Shown here one piece after another: positions 18,815 through 27,189 of a stretch of 64,000 nt of DNA (the first letter of the stretch is position 1; every line of letters begins with the position of its first letter). Origin of the DNA: Alkalibacillus filiformis (lineage in GTDB: Bacteria > Bacillota > Bacilli > Bacillales > Alkalibacillaceae); assembly GCF_030814115.1 (NCBI RefSeq), contig NZ_JAUSUP010000001.1, forward strand, positions 558,001 through 622,000. The letters run 5' to 3'. Below the pieces are notes generated by a model. It was not told where the DNA came from, searched no databases, and was given only the letters and a program-made list of their open reading frames with translations. The position numbers and the translations under genes were made by a program.

Positions 18815-19939
18815 CTATTCTAGTACGCGATCATAAACTGATTCATACTGTTTTACAATTTGTTCTGTTTGAAACTGCTGCTCCACAATTTCTTTTGACT
18901 GACTTGAGAGCTTGTTCCATAAACTTTCATCAGTTAATAAATTTACCACTTTATCTGACACGCAATCTAAGTCACCTAACGGACAAATATAGCCATTTAC
19001 TCCATCATCAATCACTTCTGGTATTCCGCCAACTTTAGTTCCAACACAAGGAACTCCTTGGCTCATTGCTTCTAATAATACAAGTCCGAAGCTTTCTTTT
19101 TCTGATAACAATAACTTAACATCACTAATCTTCAATAGATCTTGAATATTGTCTTGTCTTCCTAAAAAGATCACGTCATCTTGCAATTGTAAATCAATTA
19201 CTTTTTGTCTTACTTTACTGTACTCAGGTCCATCACCAACTAAAAGCAGTGTAGATTGAACGTGTTCCCTTACTTTACTAAAAGCTTCAACAACTTGATC
19301 AACCCGCTTAACTTTCCTGAAGTTAGAAATATGAATAACAACTTTTTCATCCATATTGATGCCTAGACGTCGTTTCAAATCTTCATCATAAGCTGGTATT
19401 CGTTCTTGCAAGTCAATAAAATTATGAACAACTTGTATATCTGTATCGGTTTCAAACACTTGTTGTGTTTGTGTTTTTAAACTTTCTGAAACGGCAGTAA
19501 CAGCGTCTGATTCTTCAATCGCAAAACGAATCATGTTTTGCAAACTGTCATCAATACCTAACACCGTTATATCAGTCCCATGTAAAGTTGTCACGATTTT
19601 AACATCACGCTTCGCCATTTGCTTAGCAAACAATGAACAAATTGCATGTGGGACCGCATAATGGGCATGGATTATATCCAATTGCTCACGGTCAACAACT
19701 TCAGCAATTTTGTTAGCGAGTGACAAATCATAAGGTGGATGTTTAAAAACGGGATAATTCGCTACTTCTACTTCATGAAAGTATATATTCGGATAAAGAC
19801 GCTTAAGTCTAAACGGCATCGTTGTGGAAATGAAATGAACCTCATATTGTTGTTCGGCTAAAAAAATGCCTAATTCAGTAGCTACAACACCTGAACCACC
19901 AACTGTCGGATAACAAACGATCCCGATTCGTTTACTCAT
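18815..19939 (-). CDS. bshA: BshA: N-acetyl-alpha-D-glucosaminyl L-malate synthase
   Basis: The 374-residue GT4 glycosyltransferase makes GlcNAc-malate, the first step of bacillithiol synthesis. The N-terminal [19 protein letters not shown] loop and the C-terminal [26 protein letters not shown] motif are characteristic of BshA. Its start overlaps the mgsA stop by 8 bases, leaving no room for bshB1 (the deacetylase that sits here in B. subtilis). A bacillithiol disulfide reductase (ypdA) is encoded at 50.5-51.5 kb. Confidence 0.94.
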   Translation of the reverse strand: MSKRIGIVCYPTVGGSGVVATELGIFLAEQQYEVHFISTTMPFRLKRLYPNIYFHEVEVANYPVFKHPPYDLSLANKIAEVVDREQLDIIHAHYAVPHAICSLFAKQMAKRDVKIVTTLHGTDITVLGIDDSLQNMIRFAIEESDAVTAVSESLKTQTQQVFETDTDIQVVHNFIDLQERIPAYDEDLKRRLGINMDEKVVIHISNFRKVKRVDQVVEAFSKVREHVQSTLLLVGDGPEYSKVRQKVIDLQLQDDVIFLGRQDNIQDLLKISDVKLLLSEKESFGLVLLEAMSQGVPCVGTKVGGIPEVIDDGVNGYICPLGDLDCVSDKVVNLLTDESLWNKLSSQSKEIVEQQFQTEQIVKQYESVYDRVLE

Positions 19940-20348
19940 TATATATACCTACCGACTCTTTAATTGTACGCCATTCTAACCACCCGCTATTTAGTCCACG
20001 AATAATAATCTCCGCAGTAGCTTCATTCGTTGCAACAGGTATTCTATAGACGTCACACAATCTTAGCAGTGCCGTTACATCAGGTTCATGTGGTTGAGCT
20101 GTTAGTGGATCTCGGAAGAAAACAACTAAATCTAAGTCATCTTCTGCAATCTTAGCACCAATTTGTTGATCGCCGCCTAATGGGCCTGATTGTAACCTTG
20201 TCACTTCAAGACCAACCTCGTCCATAATTCGCTTTCCTGTAGTGCCTGTTGCAAATAGTTCGTGTTGTTGGAAGATAGGTTTATATGCCGTAATAAAATT
20301 TATTAAACTTTGCTTTCTATGGTCGTGCGCTATGAGTGCAATTTTCAT
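19932..20348 (-). CDS. mgsA: Methylglyoxal synthase
   Basis: The 138-residue enzyme converts dihydroxyacetone phosphate to methylglyoxal and phosphate. It starts [12 protein letters not shown], and the catalytic segment includes [10 protein letters not shown] and [14 protein letters not shown] with the expected aspartates and histidine. The ATG at 20348 is preferred to the GTG three codons earlier, because AGGTGAG lies just upstream. It sits between dapB and bshA in the operon. Confidence 0.95.
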   Translation of the reverse strand: MKIALIAHDHRKQSLINFITAYKPIFQQHELFATGTTGKRIMDEVGLEVTRLQSGPLGGDQQIGAKIAEDDLDLVVFFRDPLTAQPHEPDVTALLRLCDVYRIPVATNEATAEIIIRGLNSGWLEWRTIKESVGIYNE

Positions 20349-20360
20349 TAATCTCACCTA

Positions 20361-21164
20361 CTATTCCATTAAATTTTCTAAACCGTATACATAATCATCC
20401 ATTTCTATTACTTGCTCGACAGCAAATTGGACTCCACTCATGAATGAGTAACGATCCATTGAACTATGAGTAATTTTTAAAGTTTGACCTGTTTGTCCAA
20501 ACGTTACTTCTTGTTCAGCGATGTATCCAGGTAAACGAACACTATGAATTCTGAATCCATCGTACTCAGCCCCACGAGCTCCTTCAATTGTTTCTTTTTC
20601 CTCTGGATGACCTTGTTGTTCAGTTTGTCTTACTTCTTGAATCATTTGAGCTGTCTTAACAGCTGTACCAGATGGCGCGTCTAGCTTTTGGTCATGGTGC
20701 TTTTCAATAATTTCAACATTAGGGAAATATTTTGCTGCCATTTGCGAAAAGCGCATCATTAAAACAGCTCCCATTGCGAAGTTAGGTGCGATCACAATAC
20801 CTGTTTGATTTTCATCACTTAACTGCTTCAAAGTCGTTAATTGCTCTTCTGAAAACCCAGACGTACCTACAACCGGTCTAACATGATGTAACAATGCTAA
20901 ATGAGTGTTATGGTAGCCAACCTCTGGATTTGTTAAATCAATTAAAACATCAGCATTTAACTCGTCAAACGCCTCACTTGATTCAGTATATATAGGAGCA
21001 TCAAGATTCGGTAAGCTTTCTATATCCTTTACCGACAATCCATTATGCTTTCGATCAATACAACCGACTAAGTTAAAATGGTCTGTTCTTTCAATTAGTT
21101 TTAATGCTTCTGTCCCCATTTTACCTCTTGGGCCTGCTAAAATAATGTTGATTGTTTCTGTCAT
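20361..21164 (-). CDS. dapB: 4-hydroxy-tetrahydrodipicolinate reductase
   Basis: The 267-residue NAD(P)H-dependent reductase acts in the diaminopimelate/lysine branch needed for cell wall and spore dipicolinate. The N-terminal Rossmann motif is GPRGKMGTEAL, and the catalytic segment EKHHDQKLDAPSGTA contains the histidine pair and lysine. Its ATG overlaps the ypjD stop by 4 bases (ATGA). Confidence 0.95.
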   Translation of the reverse strand: MTETINIILAGPRGKMGTEALKLIERTDHFNLVGCIDRKHNGLSVKDIESLPNLDAPIYTESSEAFDELNADVLIDLTNPEVGYHNTHLALLHHVRPVVGTSGFSEEQLTTLKQLSDENQTGIVIAPNFAMGAVLMMRFSQMAAKYFPNVEIIEKHHDQKLDAPSGTAVKTAQMIQEVRQTEQQGHPEEKETIEGARGAEYDGFRIHSVRLPGYIAEQEVTFGQTGQTLKITHSSMDRYSFMSGVQFAVEQVIEMDDYVYGLENLME

Positions 21165-21499
21165 GATTCATTCTCCTTTTTAGTCCAGCGATTTTGATCT
21201 CTTTCTTCTATTTTTGACATACTTATATCAAATGCTTCGTTTAAATCAATATCTAAAGAGTTAGCCATTGTAATGATCACAAATAGTAAGTCACCAAGCT
21301 CTTCTTCAAGTTTTTTATCTTCTTCAGACGATTTTTTCGGTTTCTCTCCATAGTAATGATTCACTTCTCGGGCTAACTCACCCATTTCTTCTGTCAAACG
21401 TGCCATCATAGACAAAGGTGAGAAATAGCCTTCTTCAAATTGACTAATAAATGCATGAACGCGTTTTTGCATGTCTTCTGCAGTATGTTGCTGTGTCAC
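21161..21499 (-). CDS. ypjD: MazG-like nucleotide pyrophosphohydrolase YpjD
   Basis: The 112-residue all-alpha protein has the MazG EExxE-12-28-ExxD metal pattern: LTEEMGELAREVNHYYGEK then EEELGDLLFVIITMAN. Such enzymes hydrolyse (d)NTPs to monophosphates; the substrate is not known from sequence. The start is GTG at 21499 with GAGGAA upstream. It is the first gene of the nine-gene operon running to panD, with a good sigma-A promoter just upstream. Confidence 0.9.
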   Translation of the reverse strand: MTQQHTAEDMQKRVHAFISQFEEGYFSPLSMMARLTEEMGELAREVNHYYGEKPKKSSEEDKKLEEELGDLLFVIITMANSLDIDLNEAFDISMSKIEERDQNRWTKKENES

Positions 21500-21523
21500 T
21501 TGAAATCACTTCCTCTATATAAT

Positions 21524-21543
21524 CTAACATAATGTTAGCTAAC
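21524..21543. promoter_or_regulatory. Palindromes over the ypjD -10 region
   Basis: CTAACATaATGTTAG (7-bp arms, 21524-21538) covers the ypjD -10 hexamer, and GTTAGCTAAC (21534-21543) overlaps its edge. The placement suits a repressor operator. No regulator is identified. Confidence 0.35.
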
Positions 21544-21560
21544 AAATAAGAATTTGACAA
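21532..21560 (-). promoter_or_regulatory. Sigma-A promoter of the ypjD-panD operon
   Basis: On the minus strand TTGTCA (21560-21555), a 17-base spacer, then TAACAT (21537-21532) form a good vegetative promoter about 33 bases before the GTG start. Confidence 0.65.
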
Positions 21561-21628
21561 ATTATTAATTTTAATTTTTTCACTTTTTTCTTTATCCTGC
21601 TAATGAAATGCTCAGTTACTAGAGCAAA

Positions 21629-21657
21629 TTGATGAGTTGGCTAATATTGGATATAAT
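21629..21657 (+). promoter_or_regulatory. Sigma-A promoter of ypjC
   Basis: TTGATG (21629-21634), a 17-base spacer and TATAAT (21652-21657) lie 33 bases before the ypjC ATG. This is a near-consensus vegetative promoter, divergent from that of ypjD. Confidence 0.75.
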
Positions 21658-21690
21658 AATTTGAGTGATTACAGTAGACGGAGGGTTATT

Positions 21691-22557
21691 ATGTTACACG
21701 GCATTAAAACGAAGAACATTCTATTTATATTAATCGGAGCTGCCATTTTCTCTTTTGGTATTGTAAATTTTAATATGCAAAACAACTTATCAGAAGGTGG
21801 ATTTACAGGAATTACTTTGCTATTATACTTTTTATTTTCTTGGGATCCTGGAATTATGAACTTAATTTTAAACATCCCTGTTTTCTTTGTCGGGTTAAAG
21901 TTATTAGGTAGAATTACATTTATATATACCGTTATTGGTACTGTTGCTGTATCGATTTTTTTATGGGTATTTCAAGCTTATCCAGCTTTCTCTTTACAAG
22001 ATGACATGACATTAGCCGCTTTATTCGCCGGAACATTTATTGGTGTCGGTTTAGGGATTATCTTTAGATTCGGAGGTACAACAGGTGGTGTCGACATTAT
22101 CGCAAGACTTGTCCATAAATACATCGGCTGGAGTATGGGGCGAACGATGTTCTTGTTTGATGCGATCGTCATTATTGCATCTGTTGTCTTTTACTTAAAT
22201 GAAGTTGAAGGAATGTATACATTAGTAGCTGTGTTTATCGGGGCAAGAATTATAGACTTCATTCAAGAAGGTGCCTATGCTGCAAGAGGAGCAACGATCA
22301 TCTCTGATTATAGTGAAAGTCTTGCGGAAGGAATAACTAATCAAATGGATCGCGGGGTTACTATTCTTAACGGAAAGGGGTATTATACTGGCAAAGACCG
22401 TCAAGTTTTGTATTGTGTTGTCGGTAAAAATGAAATTGTAAAGTTAAAAAATATAATTCACGAAATTGACCCACATGCTTTTGTTTCAGTTTCCACGGTA
22501 CATGATGTGTTAGGTGAAGGATTTACATTAGATGAAAACAAAAAACCGATTGATTAG
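21691..22557 (+). CDS. ypjC: YitT/DUF2179 family membrane protein
   Basis: The 288-residue protein has about five to six membrane helices (residues 7-190), including the family segment FNMQNNLSEGGFTGI and FRFGGTTGGVDIIARLV. A cytoplasmic DUF2179 domain (about 205-280) follows, with RGVTILNGKGYYTGKDRQVLYCVV. YitT proteins have no settled function. Its position next to ypjD fits B. subtilis ypjC. The start at 21691 is set by a GGAGG site 7 bases upstream and replaces the longer frame from 21637. An IS remnant begins within about 15 bases of its stop codon. Confidence 0.88.
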   Translation: MLHGIKTKNILFILIGAAIFSFGIVNFNMQNNLSEGGFTGITLLLYFLFSWDPGIMNLILNIPVFFVGLKLLGRITFIYTVIGTVAVSIFLWVFQAYPAFSLQDDMTLAALFAGTFIGVGLGIIFRFGGTTGGVDIIARLVHKYIGWSMGRTMFLFDAIVIIASVVFYLNEVEGMYTLVAVFIGARIIDFIQEGAYAARGATIISDYSESLAEGITNQMDRGVTILNGKGYYTGKDRQVLYCVVGKNEIVKLKNIIHEIDPHAFVSVSTVHDVLGEGFTLDENKKPID

Positions 22558-22595
22558 TTTAAGTTTAAGCTTTTTAGGGTGCCTTTTACTGTTCC

Positions 22596-22741
22596 GTTTG
22601 TATCAGGTGATCCGCTCTCGGTGGACGCTTTCCGCGGGCACGGCTCGAGCCTCCTCGGCCCAAAAAGCGGGGCCTGTGGGGTCTCGAGACTCGTGCTGTT
22701 CCCGAAGGAGTCGCCACCTTCGCTCCTCACCTGATACAAAC
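22596..22741 (+). repeat. 146-bp GC-rich imperfect hairpin repeat, copy 1
   Basis: The ends are a 15-bp perfect inverted repeat, GTTTGTATCAGGTGA and its complement (22596-22610, 22727-22741). Inside, further self-complementary stretches (GGTGG/CCACC, GCACG/CGTGC, and two CTCGAG-centred palindromes) allow a long imperfect hairpin. The central 136 bases match copy 2 (34144-34279, inverted) except at 22705. GC content is far above the surroundings. The motif pattern (ACTCCTGCGGG..., ...CCGCGGAAAGCG) resembles dispersed repeats I recall from other Bacillaceae genomes. Confidence 0.9.
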
Positions 22742-22769
22742 TCTGTGCTTTAACCAGAAATACAAAAAA

Positions 22770-22829
22770 CACGCTAACTCCCTATTTGTTATCCTTGTTT
22801 TATACTATCAAAACAAAAGGAGTTGCGTG
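22770..22829 (+). promoter_or_regulatory. Start-hiding hairpin in ISL3 leader, copy 1
   Basis: CACGCTAACTCC (22770-22781) can pair with GGAGTTGCGTG (22819-22829), which contains the transposase ribosome-binding site and GTG start. One base bulges. The fuller copy is at 34045-34109. Confidence 0.5.
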
Positions 22830-22861
22830 CATATGAACATAGCATGACTTTATAGCCATAA

Positions 22862-22900
22862 AAAAGATGATCCCAAAACAGTATTGGGATCATCTTTTAG
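22862..22900. terminator. Bidirectional terminator between ypjC/IS remnant and yugP
   Basis: A 15-bp perfect stem (22862-22876 with 22884-22898, 7-base loop) has A/T tails both ways. It can end the minus-strand yugP transcript and plus-strand ypjC transcription. Confidence 0.85.
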
Positions 22901-22925
22901 CTACATAGCTTTCTAAAATTGCATG

Positions 22926-23606
22926 TTAATCATTCATATGCAAGAACATAAATATGAAGCGTATTAGCTCCATTAACGCGACGACTGCACCGGCAACATA
23001 AGTCCATGCCGCAGCATCTAATACTTTCTTAGTCTCACGATGTTCTGCACTTCCAATAATACCAGAACCGACCATCTGACCCATCGCTCGATTAGAAGCA
23101 TCAAATTCAACTGGTAGTGTTACAAGTTGGAACAGTACAGCAAACGCCATAAAGATAATACCAACTAAGAACATTTGCATTGCACCAAATAGTATACCAG
23201 CAATAATGAAGAAGAACGATGCGTTTGAACCGAAGCTCGCAATCGGTACTAAGGCATGTCTAAAACGTAAAAATGCATATCCTTCTGCATCTTGAATAGC
23301 ATGTCCAACTTCGTGAGCTGCAACCGCTGCAGCTGATTGTGATGGCTCATGGTAATTGTGTGATGATAATCGAACAACCTTTTTACTTGGATCATAATGA
23401 TCAGAAAGAAAGCCTTTCGTTTCTTCTATTTTGACGTCATATAAACCATTTTCTTGTAAAAGTTTCTGTGCAACTTCTCTTCCAGTCATACCAGATGAAA
23501 CAGCGATTTTCATATGCTTTTTGTAGGTGTTTTTAACTTTACTTTGTGCCCAAAGCGGTAGAATTAATAAAATCGCAAAGTAAATTAAAAAAGTCCCCAT
23601 GCTCAT
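22926..23606 (-). CDS. yugP: YugP-type membrane zinc metallopeptidase
   Basis: The 226-residue protein has an N-terminal membrane helix, the zinc motif H98-E-x-x-H102 (AAHEVGHAIQDAEGY) and three more hydrophobic segments (about 125-165, 205-222). This is the YugP/neutral zinc metallopeptidase family; substrates are not established. GGAGGGAAG precedes the ATG. In B. subtilis yugP is elsewhere, so its presence in the ypjC-ypjA interval is specific to this lineage. Confidence 0.85.
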   Translation of the reverse strand: MSMGTFLIYFAILLILPLWAQSKVKNTYKKHMKIAVSSGMTGREVAQKLLQENGLYDVKIEETKGFLSDHYDPSKKVVRLSSHNYHEPSQSAAAVAAHEVGHAIQDAEGYAFLRFRHALVPIASFGSNASFFFIIAGILFGAMQMFLVGIIFMAFAVLFQLVTLPVEFDASNRAMGQMVGSGIIGSAEHRETKKVLDAAAWTYVAGAVVALMELIRFIFMFLHMND

Positions 23607-23663
23607 ATCGGCTTCCCTCCATCACGTTTAATTTCTCTATAGTCAATTTTAGTCAAACAAATT

Positions 23664-23846
23664 TTAGTCGTCAATTTCTTTGCTTTGTACTTTGTCTTCT
23701 TTATATTTTTTCCAACCGACATAAAATAATGTTGCCATAATAATGGAAGTCACTAGCGTAATCGTAAAAATAATCTCACTCATATCAACAACAATAGCTA
23801 AAGCATATAAAGGGATGAAAAGTATGATCAACACACTTAAACCCAT
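23664..23846 (-). CDS. Small membrane protein, 60 residues (ypjB position)
   Basis: The protein has two membrane helices (about 3-20 and 25-45) and a charged tail, YVGWKKYKEDKVQSKEIDD. AAAGGGG lies 9 bases before the ATG, so it is probably expressed. It occupies the slot of ypjB, a ~260-residue sporulation protein in B. subtilis. As I recall, YpjB proteins end in a membrane helix and a basic tail, so this could be a reduced remnant; the similarity is too short to prove. Otherwise the family is unknown. Confidence 0.55.
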   Translation of the reverse strand: MGLSVLIILFIPLYALAIVVDMSEIIFTITLVTSIIMATLFYVGWKKYKEDKVQSKEIDD

Positions 23847-23882
23847 ATTGAATAGCCCCTTTAACTCATATTTATTATATGC

Positions 23883-24464
23883 TTATGCTAATTGGTTAGA
23901 ACGTGTTCTTCTTACAACTAAAAGGTATACTAGTGTGATCGATAATAAACTTAGCCAAAACGTGAAATAACCGATATGTTCTTCAAATTGAGACAACGTT
24001 GGATACATCGGCATATGTCCATACACATAATCAATGACATCATTATGTAATGTCCAAATACTAGCGACAACTAAATGTCGCATTTCAATTTTAAAAAATG
24101 GTGAGTATAAAAGAGCTTGAACTGCCATCGCACCGTGAGACACAATCAACATCATGGCCATTAATGAAACTGGTTGACCGTGAATAAACGTTAAAATATT
24201 CATGACGACCGCCCACGTTCCATACTTGAACAGCGTGAGCATAGCTAAGGCTTCCATGTATTTAAAGTTTTTATTAAGAAGTAAGCCAATTAAAACAAAT
24301 ACAAAAAATAATGAAGCAGTAGGACTATCTGGCACAAACGGGATAAAAATCGTAGGCGTTATTTCTAATTGATAACGATACCAATAGAAACCATAAATTG
24401 TTCCTAAAGTATTAATAATTAATAACAATACAAGAATGCGTCGATCCATCAATAAATATATCAT
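23883..24464 (-). CDS. ypjA: YpjA, DUF1405 membrane protein
   Basis: The 193-residue protein has about six membrane helices and begins MIYLLMDRRILVLLLIINTLGTIYGFYWY, matching DUF1405/YpjA. Function is unknown. The start at 24464 is chosen over 24500 because AGGGGT lies 7 bases upstream and the family starts this way. It is directly downstream of qcrC beyond a terminator, as in B. subtilis. Confidence 0.85.
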   Translation of the reverse strand: MIYLLMDRRILVLLLIINTLGTIYGFYWYRYQLEITPTIFIPFVPDSPTASLFFVFVLIGLLLNKNFKYMEALAMLTLFKYGTWAVVMNILTFIHGQPVSLMAMMLIVSHGAMAVQALLYSPFFKIEMRHLVVASIWTLHNDVIDYVYGHMPMYPTLSQFEEHIGYFTFWLSLLSITLVYLLVVRRTRSNQLA

Positions 24465-24498
24465 GCTACTACCCCTATTAATTTCGTCATATGTATAC

Positions 24499-24530
24499 AA
24501 AAAGCTGACTTATAATAAGCCAGCTTTTTT
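24499..24530. terminator. Terminator after qcrC
   Basis: The imperfect stem (24502-24512 with 24516-24526, one mismatch) is flanked by A and T runs that extend it. It ends the qcrABC transcript before ypjA. Confidence 0.75.
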
Positions 24531-24536
24531 TGTCAT

Positions 24537-25346
24537 TTATTCTTCTGTATCTTCGTCTTCACCTTCACCGTCATCAGTGTCAGTGTTTTCAACAATAAAG
24601 TTAGCTAAATGTTCTAGCTCTTCATCCGTTCCTTCAAACATACCAGCTGGCATGTCACCAATACCTTCTACTGAGATTTCAGCAATAGTATCTGCTGTAT
24701 GTGGTAAATCAAGAAGATCTGGACCTAAACCTGGTTCACCTTCTAATGATCCACCATGACAACTCATACAGTTTTGAGAATAAACCTCATACCCTGGGTG
24801 GGTCTCATCAACTTCATGCTCTACCATATTATCTACTGAATACTCTTCACGCGTATCCCAATCAACCGCTACAACTGACTCATAAGTTAACCAAATTGTC
24901 GCAAGTACACCGATTAACATCATACCAGTTGCAATTGGTCGCTGAGATGGACGACGACCTGGTTTTGTATCTAAAAATGGTGCTAATAATAAGGCACCAA
25001 ACGCTAAGCCTGGAATACCGACTGTACCAATTATAATATATTCCGCGGCTGCAAACTCAAACTTTAACAATTCATATAAAAACAAGAAGTACCAGTCTGG
25101 TAAAGGAATATATGCAGCATTGTTAGGATCTGCTTGCTGCTCTAATGACACTGGAGTTGCAGCAACATAACATAAAAACCCGATTAAGAATACTGCACCT
25201 ACTAACCATTCTTTTAATAAATAGTTCGGCCAAAAGGCTTCCGTTCTACCAGGATACTCAGAGTAATCTTTTGGAATTGTATTACGTTGTTCTTTGTCTT
25301 GGACACGTGAGTCTCCGACAAATTTCATTCCTTTTCCTCTATGCAC
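24537..25346 (-). CDS. qcrC: Menaquinol:cytochrome c reductase, cytochrome b/c subunit
   Basis: The 269-residue subunit IV/cytochrome c fusion belongs to the b6c-type complex of Bacillus. Three membrane helices lie at about 47-66, 100-126 and 137-160, with the quinol-site PDWY motif at 83-86. A C-terminal cytochrome c domain carries C193-x-x-C196-H197 for covalent heme and the axial methionine in GDMPAGMFEG. The N-terminus MHRGKGMKFVGDSR matches B. subtilis QcrC. The last ~17 residues are almost all Asp, Glu, Gly and Thr, which is unusual. It is the third gene of qcrABC. Confidence 0.95.
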   Translation of the reverse strand: MHRGKGMKFVGDSRVQDKEQRNTIPKDYSEYPGRTEAFWPNYLLKEWLVGAVFLIGFLCYVAATPVSLEQQADPNNAAYIPLPDWYFLFLYELLKFEFAAAEYIIIGTVGIPGLAFGALLLAPFLDTKPGRRPSQRPIATGMMLIGVLATIWLTYESVVAVDWDTREEYSVDNMVEHEVDETHPGYEVYSQNCMSCHGGSLEGEPGLGPDLLDLPHTADTIAEISVEGIGDMPAGMFEGTDEELEHLANFIVENTDTDDGEGEDEDTEE

Positions 25347-25376
25347 AGTGTTCCCTCCTTATCATCAGATTTCTTC

Positions 25377-26051
25377 TTATAGTGGACCTGAGATTCCTTG
25401 ACGACGAATCATAATAAAGTGTAATGCCATTAGCCCAAATAGAGCTGCTGGTAAGAAGAATACATGAATCGCAAAGAATCTAGTTAGGGTCTGTGCACCG
25501 ACAATATCTGGATCGCCTGCAAGTAACGTCTTAATATCCGTACCAATTACAGGAACACTCTCTGCAATTTCAAGACCTACTTGAGTTGCGAAGAATGCTT
25601 TGTTATCCCATGGTAATAGGTATCCAGTAAACCCTAGTCCAAACATTACGAAGAATAGTAACACACCAACAATCCAGTTTAATTCACGTGGTTTCTTATA
25701 AGCCCCTTGGAAAAACACGCGTAACGTATGTAAGAAAATCATTACAATTACGACACTAGCTCCCCAGTGGTGCATACCGCGAACAATCTGTCCATGTGCC
25801 ACTTGTGATTGTAGATACTGAACTGAATGCCACGCATTCTCAATATCTGGAACATAGTACATTGTTAAAAACATACCTGATAATACTTGAATTACTGTAA
25901 CAAAAAATGTCAAACCACCAAAGCAATATACAAATGCTGAAAAGTGGTGGGCTGGGTTTACGTGTTCAGGTACTTCGTGGTCAGCGATATCGCGCCAAAT
26001 AGGCGTAATATCTAGCCGCTCATCAACCCAGTCATATAACTTCTGTAGCAT
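25377..26051 (-). CDS. qcrB: Menaquinol:cytochrome c reductase, cytochrome b subunit
   Basis: The 224-residue membrane subunit is the N-terminal half of cytochrome b, with four helices. It carries the two b hemes via histidine pairs (HHWGASVVIVMIFLHTLR and IHVFFLPAALFGLMALH). The start is ATG 26051, one base after the qcrA stop; AGGGGGC lies upstream. The preceding TTG in frame is less likely. Confidence 0.95.
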   Translation of the reverse strand: MLQKLYDWVDERLDITPIWRDIADHEVPEHVNPAHHFSAFVYCFGGLTFFVTVIQVLSGMFLTMYYVPDIENAWHSVQYLQSQVAHGQIVRGMHHWGASVVIVMIFLHTLRVFFQGAYKKPRELNWIVGVLLFFVMFGLGFTGYLLPWDNKAFFATQVGLEIAESVPVIGTDIKTLLAGDPDIVGAQTLTRFFAIHVFFLPAALFGLMALHFIMIRRQGISGPL

Positions 26052-26054
26052 CAA

Positions 26055-26564
26055 TTACGCCCCCTCTCGTGGATTCGCTCTACCTAGATATAATCGACCG
26101 TCTTCAATACGATACTCATAGGCATGTAGTGGTCCTTCTGGTGGTGTACCAGGGATGTTAACCCCATTCTTGTCATAACGACCATAGTGACAAGGACAGA
26201 AGAACTCATTATCATGGTCACCTGTTTCCCAGTCGACAACACAACCTAAGTGAGTACAGATAGGAGATAGTGCTAAGATGTCTCCATTTTCGTCTCGATA
26301 AATCCATGCAGCACGTTCAGCTTCTGTATCATACCAACCGTCTTGTTGGTCAATGTAGAATGTCTTACGTTGTGGCTCGGTAGTAATTTCATCAACATCC
26401 ATTACATACTCAAAATCATCTGAACCGTCAGCCTGTAATAACGGATCGACAGCCATACCAACCATTGGTGCAACAACTGCCGCACCCATGAAGCCGCCTA
26501 CACCAGTTAGCGTGTAGTTTAAGAACTGCCTACGAGAGACTTGATTGTTTTTCTTTTCGCTCAT
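26055..26564 (-). CDS. qcrA: Menaquinol:cytochrome c reductase, Rieske iron-sulfur subunit
   Basis: The 169-residue subunit has an N-terminal SRRQFLNYTLTG signal/anchor of Tat type followed by one membrane helix. The [2Fe-2S] ligands are C103-T-H105-L-G-C108 and C123-P-C125-H126. The frame reaches 26585, but GAGGGGGGAAA before 26564 sets the start. It heads the qcrABC operon and has a near-consensus promoter upstream. Confidence 0.95.
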   Translation of the reverse strand: MSEKKNNQVSRRQFLNYTLTGVGGFMGAAVVAPMVGMAVDPLLQADGSDDFEYVMDVDEITTEPQRKTFYIDQQDGWYDTEAERAAWIYRDENGDILALSPICTHLGCVVDWETGDHDNEFFCPCHYGRYDKNGVNIPGTPPEGPLHAYEYRIEDGRLYLGRANPREGA

Positions 26565-26631
26565 GTCTTTCCCCCCTCTATCCATCTGATCAACGAACAG
26601 GGTTTTTTCACATATTTATTAGGACAATATA

Positions 26632-26660
26632 ATGATAGCGTATCCCTCAACATCGGTCAA
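26632..26660 (-). promoter_or_regulatory. Sigma-A promoter of qcrABC
   Basis: On the minus strand TTGACC (26660-26655), a 17-base spacer and TATCAT (26637-26632) lie about 70 bases before qcrA. I see no clear operator beyond this. Confidence 0.7.
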
Positions 26661-26719
26661 TAAAAACAACAGATTGAATAGAAAAATGTCACAATTTCTT
26701 TACAAGATTGTCATAAATT

Positions 26720-27184
26720 CTACTCGTCCCATTGTTCTTTAATCAAGTCTTCTATTTCACTGACTTGTGATTGAACTAATTGCTGGGTTTCTACTTGATT
26801 TAAATCACCTTGTTGAGGAGCTGGTAACCATATTAATTCTGCATCAATTTTTGAACTGTATTTTCGCCACTTTTTATCAAAGGTGAACAAAAATATATGT
26901 TTAAATGGTTGCTCATTAACATGGTTAACAACTGTTTCTAAACGCTCATATTCATCTTCTAGTTTGTTTTGTTTAAGGTAATTATATACAGGCAATAAAA
27001 AAACTCGACCTTTTAATTGTTTTTCGATTTGAGTCATAAGAATTTGCATGACTTCATGTTGGTAAGCCAGTTGACTTAATTCATCATCACCTTGAAAAGA
27101 GAAAGGAATTAAAGGCATGATTGCAGAATCAATATACTCTTTAGCTTTAGTATAATTCTGCACATCTTGATGCATCCATTTCAT
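26720..27184 (-). CDS. ypiF: YpiF, DUF2487 family protein
   Basis: The 154-residue protein has the family start MKWMHQDVQNYTKAKEYIDSAIMPLIPF and the region GRVFLLPVYNYLK. It is soluble and of unknown function. A GGAGGTAG site precedes the ATG, 5 bases after the ypiB stop. It ends the aroA-ypiA-ypiB-ypiF run just before qcrA, as in B. subtilis. Confidence 0.85.
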   Translation of the reverse strand: MKWMHQDVQNYTKAKEYIDSAIMPLIPFSFQGDDELSQLAYQHEVMQILMTQIEKQLKGRVFLLPVYNYLKQNKLEDEYERLETVVNHVNEQPFKHIFLFTFDKKWRKYSSKIDAELIWLPAPQQGDLNQVETQQLVQSQVSEIEDLIKEQWDE

Positions 27185-27189
27185 ATCAG

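Larger units (their letters stand above)
22571..22855 (+). mobile_element. Left-end remnant of an ISL3-type element
   Basis: This stretch aligns, in reverse complement, with about 34028-34310. It holds part of the element's leader, the 146-bp GC-rich hairpin, the start-codon-hiding hairpin and only the first ten or so codons of the transposase (GTG at 22827). The outer terminal repeat and everything after the first codons are missing, so it cannot move. It sits directly after ypjC. I see no other gene in 22558-22925. Confidence 0.7.
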
